This document shows positions 1 through 12,360 of a DNA stretch of 64,000 bases, in pieces. Each line of letters starts with the position of its first letter. Within the stretch, counting starts at the first letter, position 1. The translations under genes were made by a program, and so were the position numbers. Under the pieces are notes generated by a model that searched no databases, had not been told where the DNA came from, and saw nothing but the letters and a program-made list of their open reading frames with translations. The stretch spans positions 8,989,774 through 9,053,773 of the forward strand of contig JASFXZ010000014.1 of NCBI GenBank assembly GCA_032209605.1, in the 5' to 3' direction. The stretch comes from Mactromeris polynyma (Eukaryota; Mollusca; Bivalvia; Venerida; Mactridae).

Positions 1-391
1 ACTGTATGAAAAGCCACTGTTTCAAAAGAACTAGAAAAATATTGTTAAATACTGTTTAGATACATAAACATGTAAAGTAATTCTAACTTTACTCATCATG
101 AAAATTAAGAATTTCAATGAAAAATTAGGGCTTTTATAGGAATTTTTTAGGTACTTCAGCAAAAAAAAACTTTAACACGATTTTTTAGGAAAATGAGGGC
201 CGCTGGAAAGACTGTTTGCTGAAAAGAGGAAGATTTTCATTTCTAACAATGAGGACCCTTGTTTCAGTTCATTAGAAAATATATTCTAGAGCAAACAAGT
301 TATATTAATTGGCTCAGGTAGTTGATGTTGTTAAAGACAACCGTACCAATAATATTTTGGTAGTGATAAAATTCAGAAGTTTTTCTCCTAC
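1..391. other. Left-edge intron of PSMF1
   Basis: This non-coding AT-rich stretch lies downstream of the last visible PSMF1 exon. I see no further exon, repeat or RNA gene in it. Confidence 0.5.
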
Positions 392-3300
392 CATTCTGGT
401 GTAGGTCTTGGTCGCCTATTTCCCGTGTTTGGGACCCTTAAAGGATCATCATCATAACCTCTCTGTCTAGATACATTTGCCTTTTGAGATGACCCTGCCT
501 TTGGACTTGCAGTTTTTACTTCATCTAAAATTTCCTTTTTAAAAGCTTTACACAAATCGTCCACATTTTTCACAGCTCTGAAATAAAATGTACAAGGTCT
601 TGGCTTAAGATCTGGACTATATGCAGACAAAACTTGAAAGAACAGTTTCAAAATATAGATACCGGTATGTGATTCTAATTTATAACTTTTGTTATGTGTG
701 TATTTTTTAAATAATCTGCACTTAGGCATTTAACTCCTTTAATTACCTAGAAGAAACATTGCAGTGCCTGAAGTACTCTAGGTATAAACCACGCCTGTCA
801 CTAATACTTGAATTAGTAGGGAAATTGTTAAAAGTAGGGCGGGGTCTGGGGGTACTCCCCTTAATTACAATCATTCATACAAGAAAAGTAGCCAGGTGAT
901 GATCCAAAGATACAGAATAGTTTTACCAGCTTCCAGCTCTTATTGATACCTCTGACATTCTCTGTCCTAAATCAAAATGATTGATTAGAAAATCCATTAT
1001 GACAAAATTTCTAATTCAAGTCATAGAAAATAACTACTATCATGTTAATGTATAAAAATAGGCTTCTTTTAATTTAGAAACCACTCAATATAATACAAAC
1101 AGAACATCTGTTGTAATGCAGAGTTAAATGAAATGAAATATCAATGGTTAGGAATTACCATATAGCCATCTTATTTGAGAAACCAATAGCGTACCACTTT
1201 AAATGTGAGCCAAATTTAAGTTGTGAGAACTTGTTTCACAATCAATGTAAAATAGTAAGTTTAAACTTTAAAATTAAACTAATCAAATGTTTACACATTT
1301 TGCCAATTGTTAACAATCTATAATTGAATGAGGCTACAAAATCCCAGGTAAGCTGTCAATTTCAACTAAATAAGGCGTGGAAAATTATGCAAAAATCAAC
1401 AACAAAAAACAATCCATCAATTTGTCATTCAGGCATTATAAGTGTCCAGGACAAACTAATAAGGGACAAAAAACAGTGTTGCAACACATGTTAGACTGCT
1501 TTCGTAATGCTTTTTGATTTAACGACAAAGCAATTAGACGATAACAAAAACAAATTATAATCAGACAGAAACGGCAAACAACAAGTTGTTGACAAGCTCT
1601 GAGTAATGGATAAAAAATTCATTTTGTCCATAAAAAATGGAAGGCAGGAATGTGTCTCAAACTCACACTTTAACTATTGGTCGAAGTTACTTGTCAGAAG
1701 CGCTACCAATTGTGCTATCGCTACTGTCTACTTAGAGCGATATTTCATCAAAATTTAATACTAATCCTGAAGATAACAGGCACGATAATGACCGTAAGCT
1801 GCTTTACATGTATTTGAAAGTGGGTATGGTCGTGTTTACTATCGACTTATCTTAACTTAGTTATACCCAGCAAAATTTAGGTCGGTAGGTAGGTAATTAA
1901 TTTTTTATTAATTACTTTTATGGTCATACTACATGTAGTGTGTATTATTAATATGCAGCAAAAATATTCCCACTCTGACCATTAAAACTTTTTTGAGATG
2001 GGGCCATTTTCATGTGAAGGTCATTGAAATCATCCGCTAACTTTAGCTCCATTACTTTCCGCTGTTAGGATCTGACTACACTCCGTAAGAGGTCACGTTC
2101 ATATAACCTCTCTAAAAATAGATATGCGTAAACAGGTGCTCGTTTGTGGTCCAATGAAATTACTCCTTACAAAACCGTGTTTGTCGTCTTTCTCAAAATA
2201 TCAATTACTTTTTTAATGTTGCACAGACGTTCTTCGTTTATTTTGAGTTTCTGTTTATACTGTTTTTAACGTCCTTCTTGTCGCCTCCGGTTATAAATAT
2301 TTCCAAAAACGAAACACCACCGATCAACCAAGTCCATGGGCGCAGCCATAGTGAAATTGACGAAAATACGTAATTGGAACGTCTTGGTGATCTACGCTCA
2401 AATAGCATTTACGGAGCTCGTCGGAGATCGACGAATATTCATAACTCTATACCAAAGCATTTTGCAGCCGATGATTTGATTGGCTACTCAAAGGTCACAA
2501 GAACGTGACCTGTATTGTGCAGTCATCAGATCAACTTAGCGTATAGTATAGGAGCGTGCGACTGGAGCTGATTTTAATGAGATTGGGTTATGCTAAACAA
2601 ACAATGTTTTAACTGTTTAATATTTTAGAATGATCACCATGGCAAAATTAAAGTGTAATTATTATGACTACAAGTAAAATGGCGCTCCTGAAAAAGGTGC
2701 GATAATTTGGAAGATGCAACTTTTGGAAATATTTTGTTAATCCATTGAGCATTTGATTTATTGCAAATTTAGATTGTATATTGCGTTTCAAAAGGCAACA
2801 AAACCAGATTCTACCTACAATGCTTATTTGAGTGGCCACATTTGGTTCTTAGTGAAACAGAGAGAATAGGTAACTACGGGGAACGCCACATACACAAGAC
2901 AATACCTCCCCATGCAGACCTCAGGAAAAATAACAATCCATAAAACATAAGGCACTTAAGGAGGCCAAACGGTACACATATTAAGGAACAGAGGCACAAG
3001 GAATGGCCAGACAGACCATAAGGAATAATTAGGAGAATCAAAGTGGACAGTAAAGGGAGGGGGAGGGGGGAATTAATGGATGGAAAAGCTCACAGGACAA
3101 TTCAAGACAACTGGCCACGATAGGCCAAAATTGGGCAGGAAACACTCTGAACACTGTATAAAGTGACAGAATTGGTTTTTACCTTTTATATGAAGAGTAA
3201 TCCTCAGTGGCAAAATCCGCAATACGAATATTCATCGTAGCAACTTTGTCATCATGTCTTCCTTCCTTAAAATAATAAAATTATATCAAATTTCAATTCT

Positions 3301-6300
3301 GATTTCTGATTAACAAGTCTTATATAGTAATATAGAAATTTTCCATACAGCTCTTGCAAATTGAAACAATATCCGAGTTGGTCTTTTGTTTATTTTATCC
3401 CATTCCAATCACAGGTGGCCGGTGCGTAGCCATGACATTTAAAACTCGCATTGAAAAAAAGTAATTTTTCACTCTGTACTTATAGTAAGATAAAGGTAAA
3501 AAATATATTTTTCAATTTTTTTTTTCAATGTGGGTTTTAATATCATGGCTACGCACCGGCCACCTGTGATTCCAATCTGAACACACATTATTAACTCTTT
3601 CCCCATTCCAAGTTAAATTTCCCTCTCTCATCACTGATATAAAACAGTCAGAAAACAACAACATAGACCTACAAAATCACATAAATCATGACACTAAAAT
3701 CTTATTTACAACTAAAAATTAATAAATAACCGGTCATGAAATGACATTTTCTCTGTAACATAATTATTTTTCCCTTTTCCTTTTTGTTCCCCTCATGAAT
3801 ATATGTTGCCCATCAAAAAGAGCCCCTCCATCACTTCCCTAAAACACTGTACAGTCAAACCTGTCTGTAAAGACCACCCATGGGAACAGCAAATTGTGGT
3901 CTTTGTTTACAGGTGGTCTCTATTAACAGATTAAATATAATTAAAAATGGTCTGATGGGAGATAAAATTGGTGATCTTTGCTGACAGGTTTTGCAATAGT
4001 GGTCTTTGTTCGCAGGTGGTCTTTAACACAGGTTTGACTGTATACTTTTTTTTTTATGTTTGTGAACATTTACGGGCATTGAATTGAGTTTTGTAAAATG
4101 TATGCCATGTTTAGTGTACTTTCACATCAGTGTGTCACCAAATCAAATTCTATGCATGTGCAGACACAAAGGGAGGACCAGGGATCCAGGCCCCTCACTC
4201 ATTCGGCCAACTACGTCAAGTGCCTCGGATGTACGTTAGGCACTACTTTCGGAAATACCATTCGAATGTCATGTAAACAAGATGGCGGCATGAACGCTGG
4301 AGTGCTGATGAATATTTAACCTATATGAGACTGAAATATGTGAGTTTTTAACTAGAAATGACAACGATAATCCATCTCTTACGTGAATTTATCGAAGTTG
4401 AAATTATAAATCTGTTTTACGATAACTATTTCTTGACCGCACAAAATATTGAGTTTTGCTACATAGTGCTCCGCCTTACATACACTAGAGGGTGGCAAAA
4501 GAGTTGTCCATATCTGATCCTATATCAAGAGGGGGTCCCAAGTTCAAGGGCAAGTTTTTGTCCAAAATTACAGTAAAACTTCGAAACCTCGATCTGCCGT
4601 CGGACCTAGCAATTAGTACGAGCCATCTATTGTTCAAGGCATCTACGGTATACGTGTATATGTCTTAGCTGACAGTCGCCGGTGCAAGTGTACTAAGGAT
4701 GTTGAACATGTGGCATTTGTTTTCATATTGAATGCACCTCGATCCATAGTTGCAGCATTATTCTTATACACATGAATGCTGTTACATAGTAGATGCATCT
4801 GTTTATCGTACAACGATCATATACAATGTAATTATCATGGCGTATGAATAACATGTGTCGCCAATTACCTGTCAACAAACTATAGAATATTAAGCGGTCA
4901 GTGAAAGGTGTAAATTATTGTATTGTTCGACCTATCTAAGGTGAACAATAAATGAAATGGTAGCTGTTTGAGTGATCTACTGTTAGATAATATGAAATAA
5001 GAAGGGATTTCCCTGGGACTTAAGATCCTGTTCGGGGTATCTTCTGTGTTCGTGCCAAAACTGTTTAAGGTTTAGAAGTTTTACTATAGCATATTACATA
5101 ACAAGAAAACGCATTGCATTGCAAAAATCTACAGACTCCAAAGGCTGACCAGGAGCTGAAGCTCCGCCTTCCCTGCCTGACATAAATTGCTGGATCAGTG
5201 TTTGTGATTGGAATCGAGTTTTACACTGCTTTTTGATAGTATTTAAGTTATGTACGGTAGTCACAGTTTCAGATTTAATCTGTACCAATCTGTACTTCAG
5301 ATGTAGCTGAAACCTACATACTTGAAGGTGTTTCTCCCCTAGTCATTTCTCCCCCAGGTGAAGGACAAATGACAATGAACTACAAACTTTTGTATTAAGC
5401 AAAAGAATGACACTTGTACACAGGGCGTCAATAAGCATAAGGGTGACGTTTTTTACAGATGGCATCTTAGAATCAAACTAATTTACCCTAAAATTAAAGC
5501 CTAATATAATGATCTCAATAAAAAAGTGGATTTGCATATTTTCTTAATGATAAATAGAGGATCTTACATGAGTGCTGATGTGATATTGTTTTTATGAAAC
5601 GAGTCGACTGAAATAATATGATGCGAGGCTTTGCCGACGAGTTTCATAAAAACAATATCAAATAAGCACGAATGTAAGATTCTATTTATCACATAACACC
5701 ATAAATCTTTAAATAAACAATATTTTTAATAAATGCCGAAATTCAGAACAATTGTAAACACTATGCTGTCATTTAAAGTGACGTCACACTGGCCATTTAT
5801 GACGTCATAAGTGACGTCACAATGGCTATTTATGTAACTAGTTACATATGATATTTATGTCACTGCTTTATGCCACTCCTGGAGTGCAAGTTATGTGATA
5901 ATAGATAATATGAAAATGCAGTAATATAGTCACCCAGAAATGTACAAGTAGTGTTCCATCGACAGATATCACTTTGAATATGAATGTTTCTCTGGTTGCT
6001 GTTCTAGTGTACCTAAGTACATACAAGTCTGGTGTAGTATTCCATCCATCTGGCAGCATTTCACTTTCTTCTGTAGAGTCATTCTCACGACTCTGCAAAA
6101 AAATATGCAAGGATTTCCATGACGCTTGTTTTCTGCAATTTTTAGGCTGTGCACCCACTTTTATCAACAGGTGAACATCCACGGGACTCGCAAGTGTCAG
6201 ATTAGACCATTTCGGCAAATAATTTATGTATTCGTTATGCACCAGTCAATTGTAACCACGGCCCCCCCAGGTCCGGGGAATAGCAGGGACTTTGACCTTC

Positions 6301-7071
6301 AGTCCAGCCAATCCCAGGTAAAATCTCCGCCCTGCGGGACAAAAACTGCTGGTAAAATCACCGCCAAATGCCCCCGCACCCCAGGGACATCCTAGGTAAG
6401 GCCCATTCCCCGCTATTTTCGGGGTGAAAATAAAACCACCGCATTCACTCGGCACTGCGGGGCCACCTGGATGGTAAAAACACGGCCCATTTCCCCTGCT
6501 ATCCCCGGTATACCCCTGGACCTGGGGAGGGGGGGGGCTGTAGTTACAATTGACTGGTGCATTATATAAACATCTTTGTCAAAATTACCTTCATCCAATA
6601 TCGCCTCCATGCCTGCAACTTACAGCTGTCGCGGCAATATATTATCACAATGACCGATGACAAAAATGTCACAGCCAAACAATTTCTTTTGGGACCCCCC
6701 AACATTTTTTTCTCAGGATCACACATGTTCAAATTGTGTAGAACCAGGATAGTGTAACAGGCTTTGCTTTGTAAAAGAATTTTGCTCAAAATTTAAAATA
6801 AAGAGATTTTGCTAAAAAAAATAATATATGTATGCATAAATAACCATTATCTTATACTGAAAACGAAAGTAAAAACTGTCAAAATTTCGATCACTTCATT
6901 ATTTCAGGACTTGATTAACAGATGCAATAATCTCACCTCTTCTCCTGTACCGATACATTTGAATCCCGAGGAAATTATCTGCCAATGCAAAATGCAAATA
7001 ACACTGTCCTGTGGAGCTTGAATTTGTGTTTTTATTGAATTAAAAACTAGTTCGATGCCTGCAGAAGCCAT
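392..7071 (-). CDS. PSMF1: Proteasome inhibitor PI31 subunit (PSMF1), exons 1-4, 3' part off window
   Basis: Four exons join in phase: 7071-6937, 6092-5946, 3265-3183 and 577-392, about 183 residues. Exon 1 starts MASAGIELVF and matches the PI31 N-terminus. Exon 2 has the family core (EMLPDGWN then DLYVLRY). Exon 3 covers the strand/helix part, with RIADF. Exon 4 reaches the DDDPLRVP segment that precedes the Pro/Gly-rich HbYX-type tail in known PI31. All introns are GT-AG; the intron-2 donor (gtacat) is weak. PI31 binds the 20S proteasome in the cytosol and nucleus and affects its assembly or transport; this is family knowledge. An in-frame Met at 7116 exists, but 7071 fits the family start better. 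Exon 4 ends in phase 2 inside a TG|G Trp codon, so the TAG that follows is intronic and the tail exons lie left of position 1. Confidence 0.88.
1650..1726 (-). repeat. tRNA-derived SINE head (pseudo-tRNA)
   Basis: On the minus strand a Pol III A box (TAGCACAATTGGTAGCGC) is followed about 45 bases later by a B-box-like GAGTTTGAGAC. The acceptor arms do not pair, so this is a SINE or tRNA relic rather than a working tRNA. Confidence 0.45.
2850..3150 (-). repeat. Interspersed repeat, GGAACGCCACATAC family, copy 1
   Basis: It starts with AGAGAATAGGTAACTACGGG then GGAACGCCACATACACAAGA and ends in a CCATTAATTCCCCC-type segment read on minus. The same sequence recurs at 11.9-12.35, 28.1-28.4, 31.0, 38.2-38.5, 40.15-40.44, 41.34-41.54 and 41.78-42.04 kb, in both orientations. 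Confidence 0.7.
3402..3576. mobile_element. hAT-like MITE, short copy, with 8-bp target duplication
   Basis: The element body is 3410-3568 (159 bp). Its ends are CACAGGTGGCCGGTGCGTAG and the exact reverse complement, with near-perfect terminal inverted repeats of about 40 bp. It is flanked by identical ATTCCAAT at 3402-3409 and 3569-3576. An 8-bp duplication and CA...TG ends fit the hAT superfamily. It has no coding capacity. A longer sibling lies at 57657-58018. It sits in PSMF1 intron 2. Confidence 0.88.
3850..4042. mobile_element. pogo/mariner-type MITE with TA duplication
   Basis: The body 3852-4040 begins CAGTCAAACCTGT and ends ACAGGTTTGACTG, an inverted repeat flanked by TA on both sides. 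The interior repeats 'GGTCTTTG...ACAGGTGGTC'. TA target and CAGT ends fit pogo/Tigger-like non-autonomous elements. Confidence 0.75.
4569..5088. mobile_element. pogo-like non-autonomous element
   Basis: The body, about 4571-5086, begins CAGTAAAACTTCGAAACCTC and ends AGGTTTAGAAGTTTTACT, imperfect inverted repeats next to TA. A related end reads in plus orientation at 21504-21720, and the 21.5-kb copy's interior (AGGTCGAACAATACAATAAT) matches the reverse of 4900-4935. No transposase is seen. Confidence 0.65.
5548..5691. repeat. Long foldback hairpin (MITE-like)
   Basis: The arms, about 52 bp each (TGATAAATAGAGGATCTTAC... and ...GTAAGATTCTATTTATCA), are close to perfect reverse complements around a 40-bp loop. 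The borders carry no clear target duplication. Confidence 0.7.
5778..5826. promoter_or_regulatory. Cluster of three TGACGTCA (CRE-like) palindromes
   Basis: Three TGACGTCA cores occur within about 45 bp, two of them inside a repeated 'GTGACGTCACA(C/A)TGGC' unit. The cluster lies in PSMF1 intron 2, beside the foldback repeat at 5548-5691. It may be part of a repeat rather than a working enhancer. Confidence 0.4.
6235..6564. mobile_element. Harbinger-like MITE with TTA duplication
   Basis: The body 6238-6561 has ends TGCACCAGTCAATTGTAAC and GTTACAATTGACTGGTGCA, flanked by TTA on each side. The interior is unusually G/C-rich for this window. The 3-bp TTA target suggests PIF/Harbinger. It lies in PSMF1 intron 1. 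Confidence 0.72.
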
Positions 7072-7259
7072 ATTGACAGTTGTTAGAGTAAGCTCCCTTT
7101 TACTTAGTTCGTCCACAAAATTCTTCGCGCCAACGTTCTTTCGGACAGAAACAGTTTATTTTGTATATGATATGTAGTCATTCAGCAAAATTTGACACTC
7201 TTATACAAAGATCTATTAAAATAATATTTAAAGCAAAAAGGCAAAGCAAATTCGATACT

Positions 7260-7300
7260 GAAAAACGTTCCAATATTATGACGTCACTTCCGCCCGACGG
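7260..7300 (-). promoter_or_regulatory. Probable PSMF1 promoter: CCAAT, CRE and ETS sites
   Basis: About 200 bp upstream of the PSMF1 start codon are a CCAAT box (7270-7274), a perfect palindromic CRE TGACGTCA (7279-7286) and an overlapping ETS/GABP-type core (read on minus as CGGAAGTGACGTCA). This CRE plus ETS pairing is typical of housekeeping promoters. The motifs are seen directly; the promoter role is inferred from position. Confidence 0.5.
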
Positions 7301-7968
7301 CCTTAACATCATCACGTTTGACAACGATGCGGTTTACAGAACATGGAACACGCGTTCTTTATATAGAGGTATTTTCCGATGAACTATAGCTCTACCACTG
7401 AATTGTAAATTAGGAACGAATATCTTCTGACAATGTGTATTTTTCCTCCTCCAAACAGTGAGTAGGGTTGAATGAGCCATTTTTCTAAATCGTCTGTTAT
7501 TTAGAACTATTCAATCAATTCGTGGAAACGTTTTGTAAGTGTATTTACGGATTCTCTATAATTTGTAATATGTGGCATAATACGGGTTTTGTAATTATGT
7601 TTATTTAGATATATTATAGATTCTACATTTAAACAAATGTGATCTAGATCTAATTTCCTAGAATATATCTAATGCAGTTGTTAACACTGATCGAAACTGA
7701 CGCTGCAATTTTACCTCGTAGATCTCGATCTATTTTTGTTCTTTAAATCTATCTGTGAGTTGTTATATCTGACGCCATGCTAGATAAATTACGCAATGAT
7801 GAAAATCTGATCTACCGATATATTTAGACTCATATATTGAAAATCGAAGGTTCGTTTCTGAGCATAGTAGACTCTAGATCTACTCGTATATCCAGTTGAT
7901 ACGTATATCATCATTTATTTAGTAATACTGATTGCTATGATTTCAATTAGTCGTACATAAGGAGGACA

Positions 7969-8045
7969 GGCGCAGTGGCCGAGGTGTCTCTAGCGCCTGA
8001 CTCCTGATCCGAAGGTCGTGAGTTCGAGCCCCACGATGAGTGGGT
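7969..8045 (+). repeat. tRNA-derived SINE head
   Basis: It reads AGTGGCCGAGGTGTCTCTAG (A-box region), then a GACTCCTGATCCGAAGG loop, then GAGTTCGAGCCCC (B box). A related sequence with the GACTCCCGATCCGAAGG core lies reversed at 36121-36205. The non-tRNA tail continues into the duplicated repeat that follows. Functional tRNA status is unlikely. Confidence 0.5.
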
Positions 8046-8189
8046 TTTGATCCAAATAAGTTTAACATTCTTGGTAGAGGGTCACATATGGAACATTTGT
8101 GTGCAGTTTTTTACAAGAACACTTTTGGTGATTCCACTATATACATATACGAAAAGTAGCACCAACCCTGGCGGCCATCTTTTTTTCCA

Positions 8190-9250
8190 TGAACCCAAAC
8201 AACCCTAGTTGAAGATCACCTAAAGAGGGGAAATTATATCGATATTGGGCTATTAGTTTTTTCACAAAAAGTTTTCTTGTAGTTTCCAGTACATACATGT
8301 AATAATGAAAAGTTGCTCCAACCCCTGGCAGCCATATTTTTTGAAGAATCAAGATAGTTTGTACAGTCTTTATAATAGGTCACCCAAGGTCTTTTGATTG
8401 TCATTATATATCACTGCCTGATGTTTTGTGGGTCTGTGTGGAAGACATTGTATTGTATATACATGTGGCGTTCCCTGTAGCCACTTAATCTCTCGTTATC
8501 GACATTTCAATCATCCAGATTTAATAGTCGGCGATAAACCAAAAAGTATGTTAATATATTTTTTTAACGGTCTCCGTAAAGCACCGTTATGGTCTTAGAG
8601 TGGTTATAAAACAAGATATAGTTATTTGCGTATATTCGACGGAATCCGTCAATAACGTCAATTCAATCAAGTTGCTTAACCCTCGACCAATTTTTGATTA
8701 TAAAACATAAACACTCGTGCAAAGCTTCAGGGAAACCGGTGGCGACGAAAAATAATGCAAAATACAAAGCTTCAGGTAACAGTCTATCATTGTTGCTGAT
8801 ATATCACACAAAGCTCATCACACACGGACACACATCGGACGGTATAACATGAAATAGGGACACAACAAAAGCATTATAACAATATTTAAGCAAAACTATG
8901 TTTTTTCGTGCATTCTCTGGATATGAACACAAAAAGAAAACTCATTTAAGACGCTAGTTTATTTTTCATAGGCATCATTACGATTTCAGCCAGAAATAAA
9001 TAGATGAACCAAATCTTCCACCTATCCAACAATGACTGGACGATTGGATCTGAAATTGAAGCATTCAGAACTGATGTCGTGCTTTATAAAGTAAAAAGTT
9101 CAAGTGTTCAATAGAACGAAAGGTGGTAGTAGAGACAATCACAGCAAAAATATTCAATTCAAAGCCTTCATTACAAACACGGCAGAATTTCTCAAGCTTT
9201 ATTTTTCATTTAAGTTTGGCAGATATTTTACACTTTGTACATAATTATCC
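8190..9250 (+). repeat. Repeat block duplicated at 24823-26165, 5' part
   Basis: Long runs match the second copy, for example AAGATCACCTAAAGAGGGGA, CGGTCTCCGTAAAGCACCG and the segment with CATCGGACGGTATAACATGA. Copies differ by small indels and substitutions, so the duplication is old. The matching 3' block is 11005-11552. Confidence 0.7.
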
Positions 9251-9639
9251 TTTGATCGAAATGTGTGTACATGTATTAATTCGGCATTCCTTAGATTCAA
9301 AATGACCAAAATATGAAATGTATTATCATTTCTGTCGTTAGTTTAGTTCAATCTTTCCAGAGCTAAAGCCGTTCGGAGTCGAAATGCTTCGTCCGCTGTT
9401 GAAGAACGATTTTTGCCGAGGAGAGATTAAATTGATAGTAAATTCTTACTGCAGGAAATTAATACTGATAATTGTTGAAGAGAGACAGCAGTCCAAGTAA
9501 GTGTAGTAAGTGTAAGTAATTAATGTTTTCGTTAGCTTGTAGTTCTACGCAAGATTCTACAGTCATACAATGTGGTATTAATTAAATATAAATGTATTCG
9601 GTTTATAAAATATGATATCTTAAGACATTAAAGGGCTCA

Positions 9640-10990
9640 TAAACTTGGAAAATTCATTCCAAATCTGTCCTAGAAGAGTGCACCGCTTAGAGAAGTTATC
9701 GAAAAGAATATAGGGATAAACCACCATATCAAGCCTGGAATAAGTTAGGCGGCAATAACTTCTCCAGTGTTAGAACTATGATCCGATCCCACCAGTTACT
9801 TTGTCAGTAGATACATCGTCAAAATGTATCGGAGCAGTGTTTATCCAAAACCAGTCGTGTATTGCTCCAGAGTGATGACAAGTGCACTGCAAGATTATGC
9901 AAAAATAGAAAAGGAAGTACTCGCCATTTCATATAGCTGTGCAAAGTTTTACCAATATCGGTAAACTTGTTTTAGCAGAAATTTACCACGAGCCCTTACA
10001 AGCCAACGTTGCAGAAAGTACTCATATCAGTGATATGACCTGGATGTCAAGTACAAACCAGGAAGAAAATGTACATTACTGTCAATGAAAAAATAGAAGA
10101 TCCCAACAGTGAAATATTGAGTGTGAACTTTTTGTCATATTATATTATATTATTATAATAATATCAAAGGCAAAACTGAAAAAAAATCAAAAACTGATTG
10201 TGATCCAGAAATCAATAAACTGTAGGAAACTCTAGTGCAAGGATGGCCAGAAAACAAGAAGGAGATTGATGTTATTTATGTTGCCTTACTGAAATTTCAG
10301 ATATGAAGTTTCAATAACAGACAATTTACTATGTAAATCACATACGCTCATTGTAACAAAGCCTCTTGGACCAGAAATGTAAGGATTGATAAGAGAAGCT
10401 CATGTAGGCATAATGGAATGTAATACTTTCCAGGCTAGACAAGCTCTGACGTTACAATACGAGTATGCGCTTGTCTGTTTTCAAGATATGGACTTCCAGA
10501 TGATGTATATATTGGCAATGATCCTCAGTTTTCATCGCACAGCTTAGCTGATTGTTTTGTGCACACAACAGGTTCGCAGCTGTACCCTCAAATATTCTAA
10601 AGAAGACTGGGATCCATGCAAAGCACTTTTGTTGTACAACAGTGAAGGTCTTTGACAATCATCTGCACAGCTATTTTAGAAAGAAGACATGGTAACATGA
10701 TATACAGAAATGCTATTATGACAAGCATAGTGCAAAACGCACTCAAAGTCTATGAATGGAGACCAAGTAGAGATGAAGAACGCCAATCAGTTCAAATGGG
10801 AACCAGGTTCAGTTATTGACAAACATCAGGCGCCACGACCCTTTCTCGTTCGAATTAACTTGAGCGGTGAAATATTCCGCCGGACTCAAAAAAACATCTT
10901 CGTCGGACAAAGGCAAAGTTTGGACAACATTCAGGGGAAGAATGGTTCGATTCTAGCCCAATACACAGTTTGAAACCAAAGGAGGGTTCG
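9640..10990 (+). pseudogene. Decayed Ty3/gypsy retrotransposon pol (RNase H to integrase end)
   Basis: Across several frames and stops one can read an RNase H-like segment (DYAKIEKEVLAISYSCAKF at about 9882-9938), then YDLDVKYKPGRK, a pre-integrase zinc-finger linker region (about 10160-10430) and an integrase C-terminal tail (PGSVIDKHQAPRPFLVR... at 10806-10900). The order is that of Ty3/gypsy pol. No reverse transcriptase or gag remains. A purine-rich stretch (about 10975-10990) precedes TGTTACATTTGAAACTCC at 11006, a possible LTR start. Function is lost. Confidence 0.72.
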
Positions 10991-11004
10991 AGACCATCGT
11001 CACT

Positions 11005-11552
11005 GTTACATTTGAAACTCCTGCCAATGTACATACGTACAATACAGTATTACAACTGACCATATTTGTAGCAGTTATCTCCCTTTGTTCAGTAATGTTC
11101 TAACATTTGTGTAACGGACAAGTGCCACTTAAACATCTCGGATTATTATAATACAAATGACTCTGAATGTTTACATTATAAAACATTTGTTAAGTATTAA
11201 CACTTGCCAGTGATTATATATTACTTATTTCTAAGACCAACAATAAAGATATAGTGACATTTCAAGCTGTGTAGATAAACGTGTAAAAAATTTAACTTGA
11301 GATGTAACATATTGATGTCTTATGTGATTGGTTATGTATCATGTATCTGATTGACACATATTAAAGGAACAAACAGAAATATAATGACGACATTTCTAGC
11401 GCATGTGACAGTAATAGTAATATCTTTCGAGTATAAATATTAACCTAGATCATAAACATAATCATTCGTAATATCTCTATAAAATGGCATAATTATAGTA
11501 GTAATTGATATGCTGGAACTTACACCGAGCGTTCACAGATGTAGTAGAAAGC
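11005..11552 (+). repeat. Possible gypsy LTR / repeat 3' block, duplicated at 26355-26893
   Basis: It begins TGTTACATTTGAAACTCCTG just after the polypurine-like tract and matches 26355-26893 closely (for example GATATGCTGGAACTTACACCG in both). The two copies diverge right after GAAAGCTT. If it is an LTR, the 26.4-kb copy would be solo or recombined; a clean CA end was not found. Confidence 0.55.
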
Positions 11553-11781
11553 TTAGGTCTGTGAAGTTGGCTGTTAGTTGTTATTTGTTAATACACAGCT
11601 ATTATTTGTTAGTTCAGATGTTCATGTTTTTTCGAATAAACATCTGAACTAACAACTACTAGCTGTGTATTCGCTACATCATATGCGAATAAACATCTGA
11701 ACTAACAACTAATAGCTGTTTATTCGGGAACAAACATCTGAATTAACAACTAACAACTAACAGCCAACTCCACAGACCTTA
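11553..11781. mobile_element. TTA-flanked MITE with nested inverted repeats
   Basis: The body 11556-11778 has ends GGTCTGTGAAGTTGGCTGTT and AACAGCCAACTCCACAGACC, flanked by TTA. Inside, 'AACATCTGAACTAACAACTA' repeats occur two to three times in one orientation and once inverted, giving several alternative hairpins. Confidence 0.75.
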
Positions 11782-11884
11782 AACATTTAGTTACTGGGAA
11801 CAGGGTCAGTACAAGGCTGATTGTTCCTTCGTGCTGAATTTTACACTGTTTGTCAGTTGTTATGTACGTAATAGTTAATTGATT

Positions 11885-12360
11885 TTAATGATTAGTTACT
11901 GTCTACTAAGTCAATTATGTATATATGTTGGAAATCAATGACCATATAGCGATTAAGTGTGATGTGAGCTAGCTGTTAAATCGATATAATCCACCAGTAT
12001 TTTACTGACATTTCCAAGGCTGTATATCGCTGTATGGTTATTATTTATTTTTGTGTTTATATACTGTTCATGTTATTTTCTGCCCAGTTTCGGCCTATTG
12101 TTGCCAGCTGTCTTGACTTTCCTGCGATCTTTTCCATCCATTACCCCCCCCCTGTTTGTCCTCTTTCATTTTCCTAGTTATTCTTTATGGTCGCCAAGTC
12201 CATTCCTTGCGCCCCTGTTCCCTTACGTATGTACAATTGAGCCTCATCAAATGCCTTATGTTTTATGGAGTGTTGTTTTCCTGGAGGTATGTGTGGGTAG
12301 GCACTGTCCTATGTATGTGGCGTTCCCTGTTGCAACTTATTATCTCTCTCTTTTAAAACA
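11885..12360 (+). repeat. Interspersed GGAACGCCACATAC family, longest copy
   Basis: This matches 38160-38545 in reverse orientation over its full length, from the AATTATGTATATATGTTGGAAATC end through TTAAATCGAT and CCAGTATTTTAC to GTGGCGTTCCCTGTTGC. An open frame across it is an accident of this repeat. Confidence 0.7.

Larger units (their letters stand above)
578..3182. other. PSMF1 intron 3
   Basis: This 2.6-kb intron holds a tRNA-like sequence (1650-1726) and a copy of the interspersed GGAACGCCACATAC family (2850-3150). The rest is AT-rich with no recognisable coding content. Confidence 0.6.
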
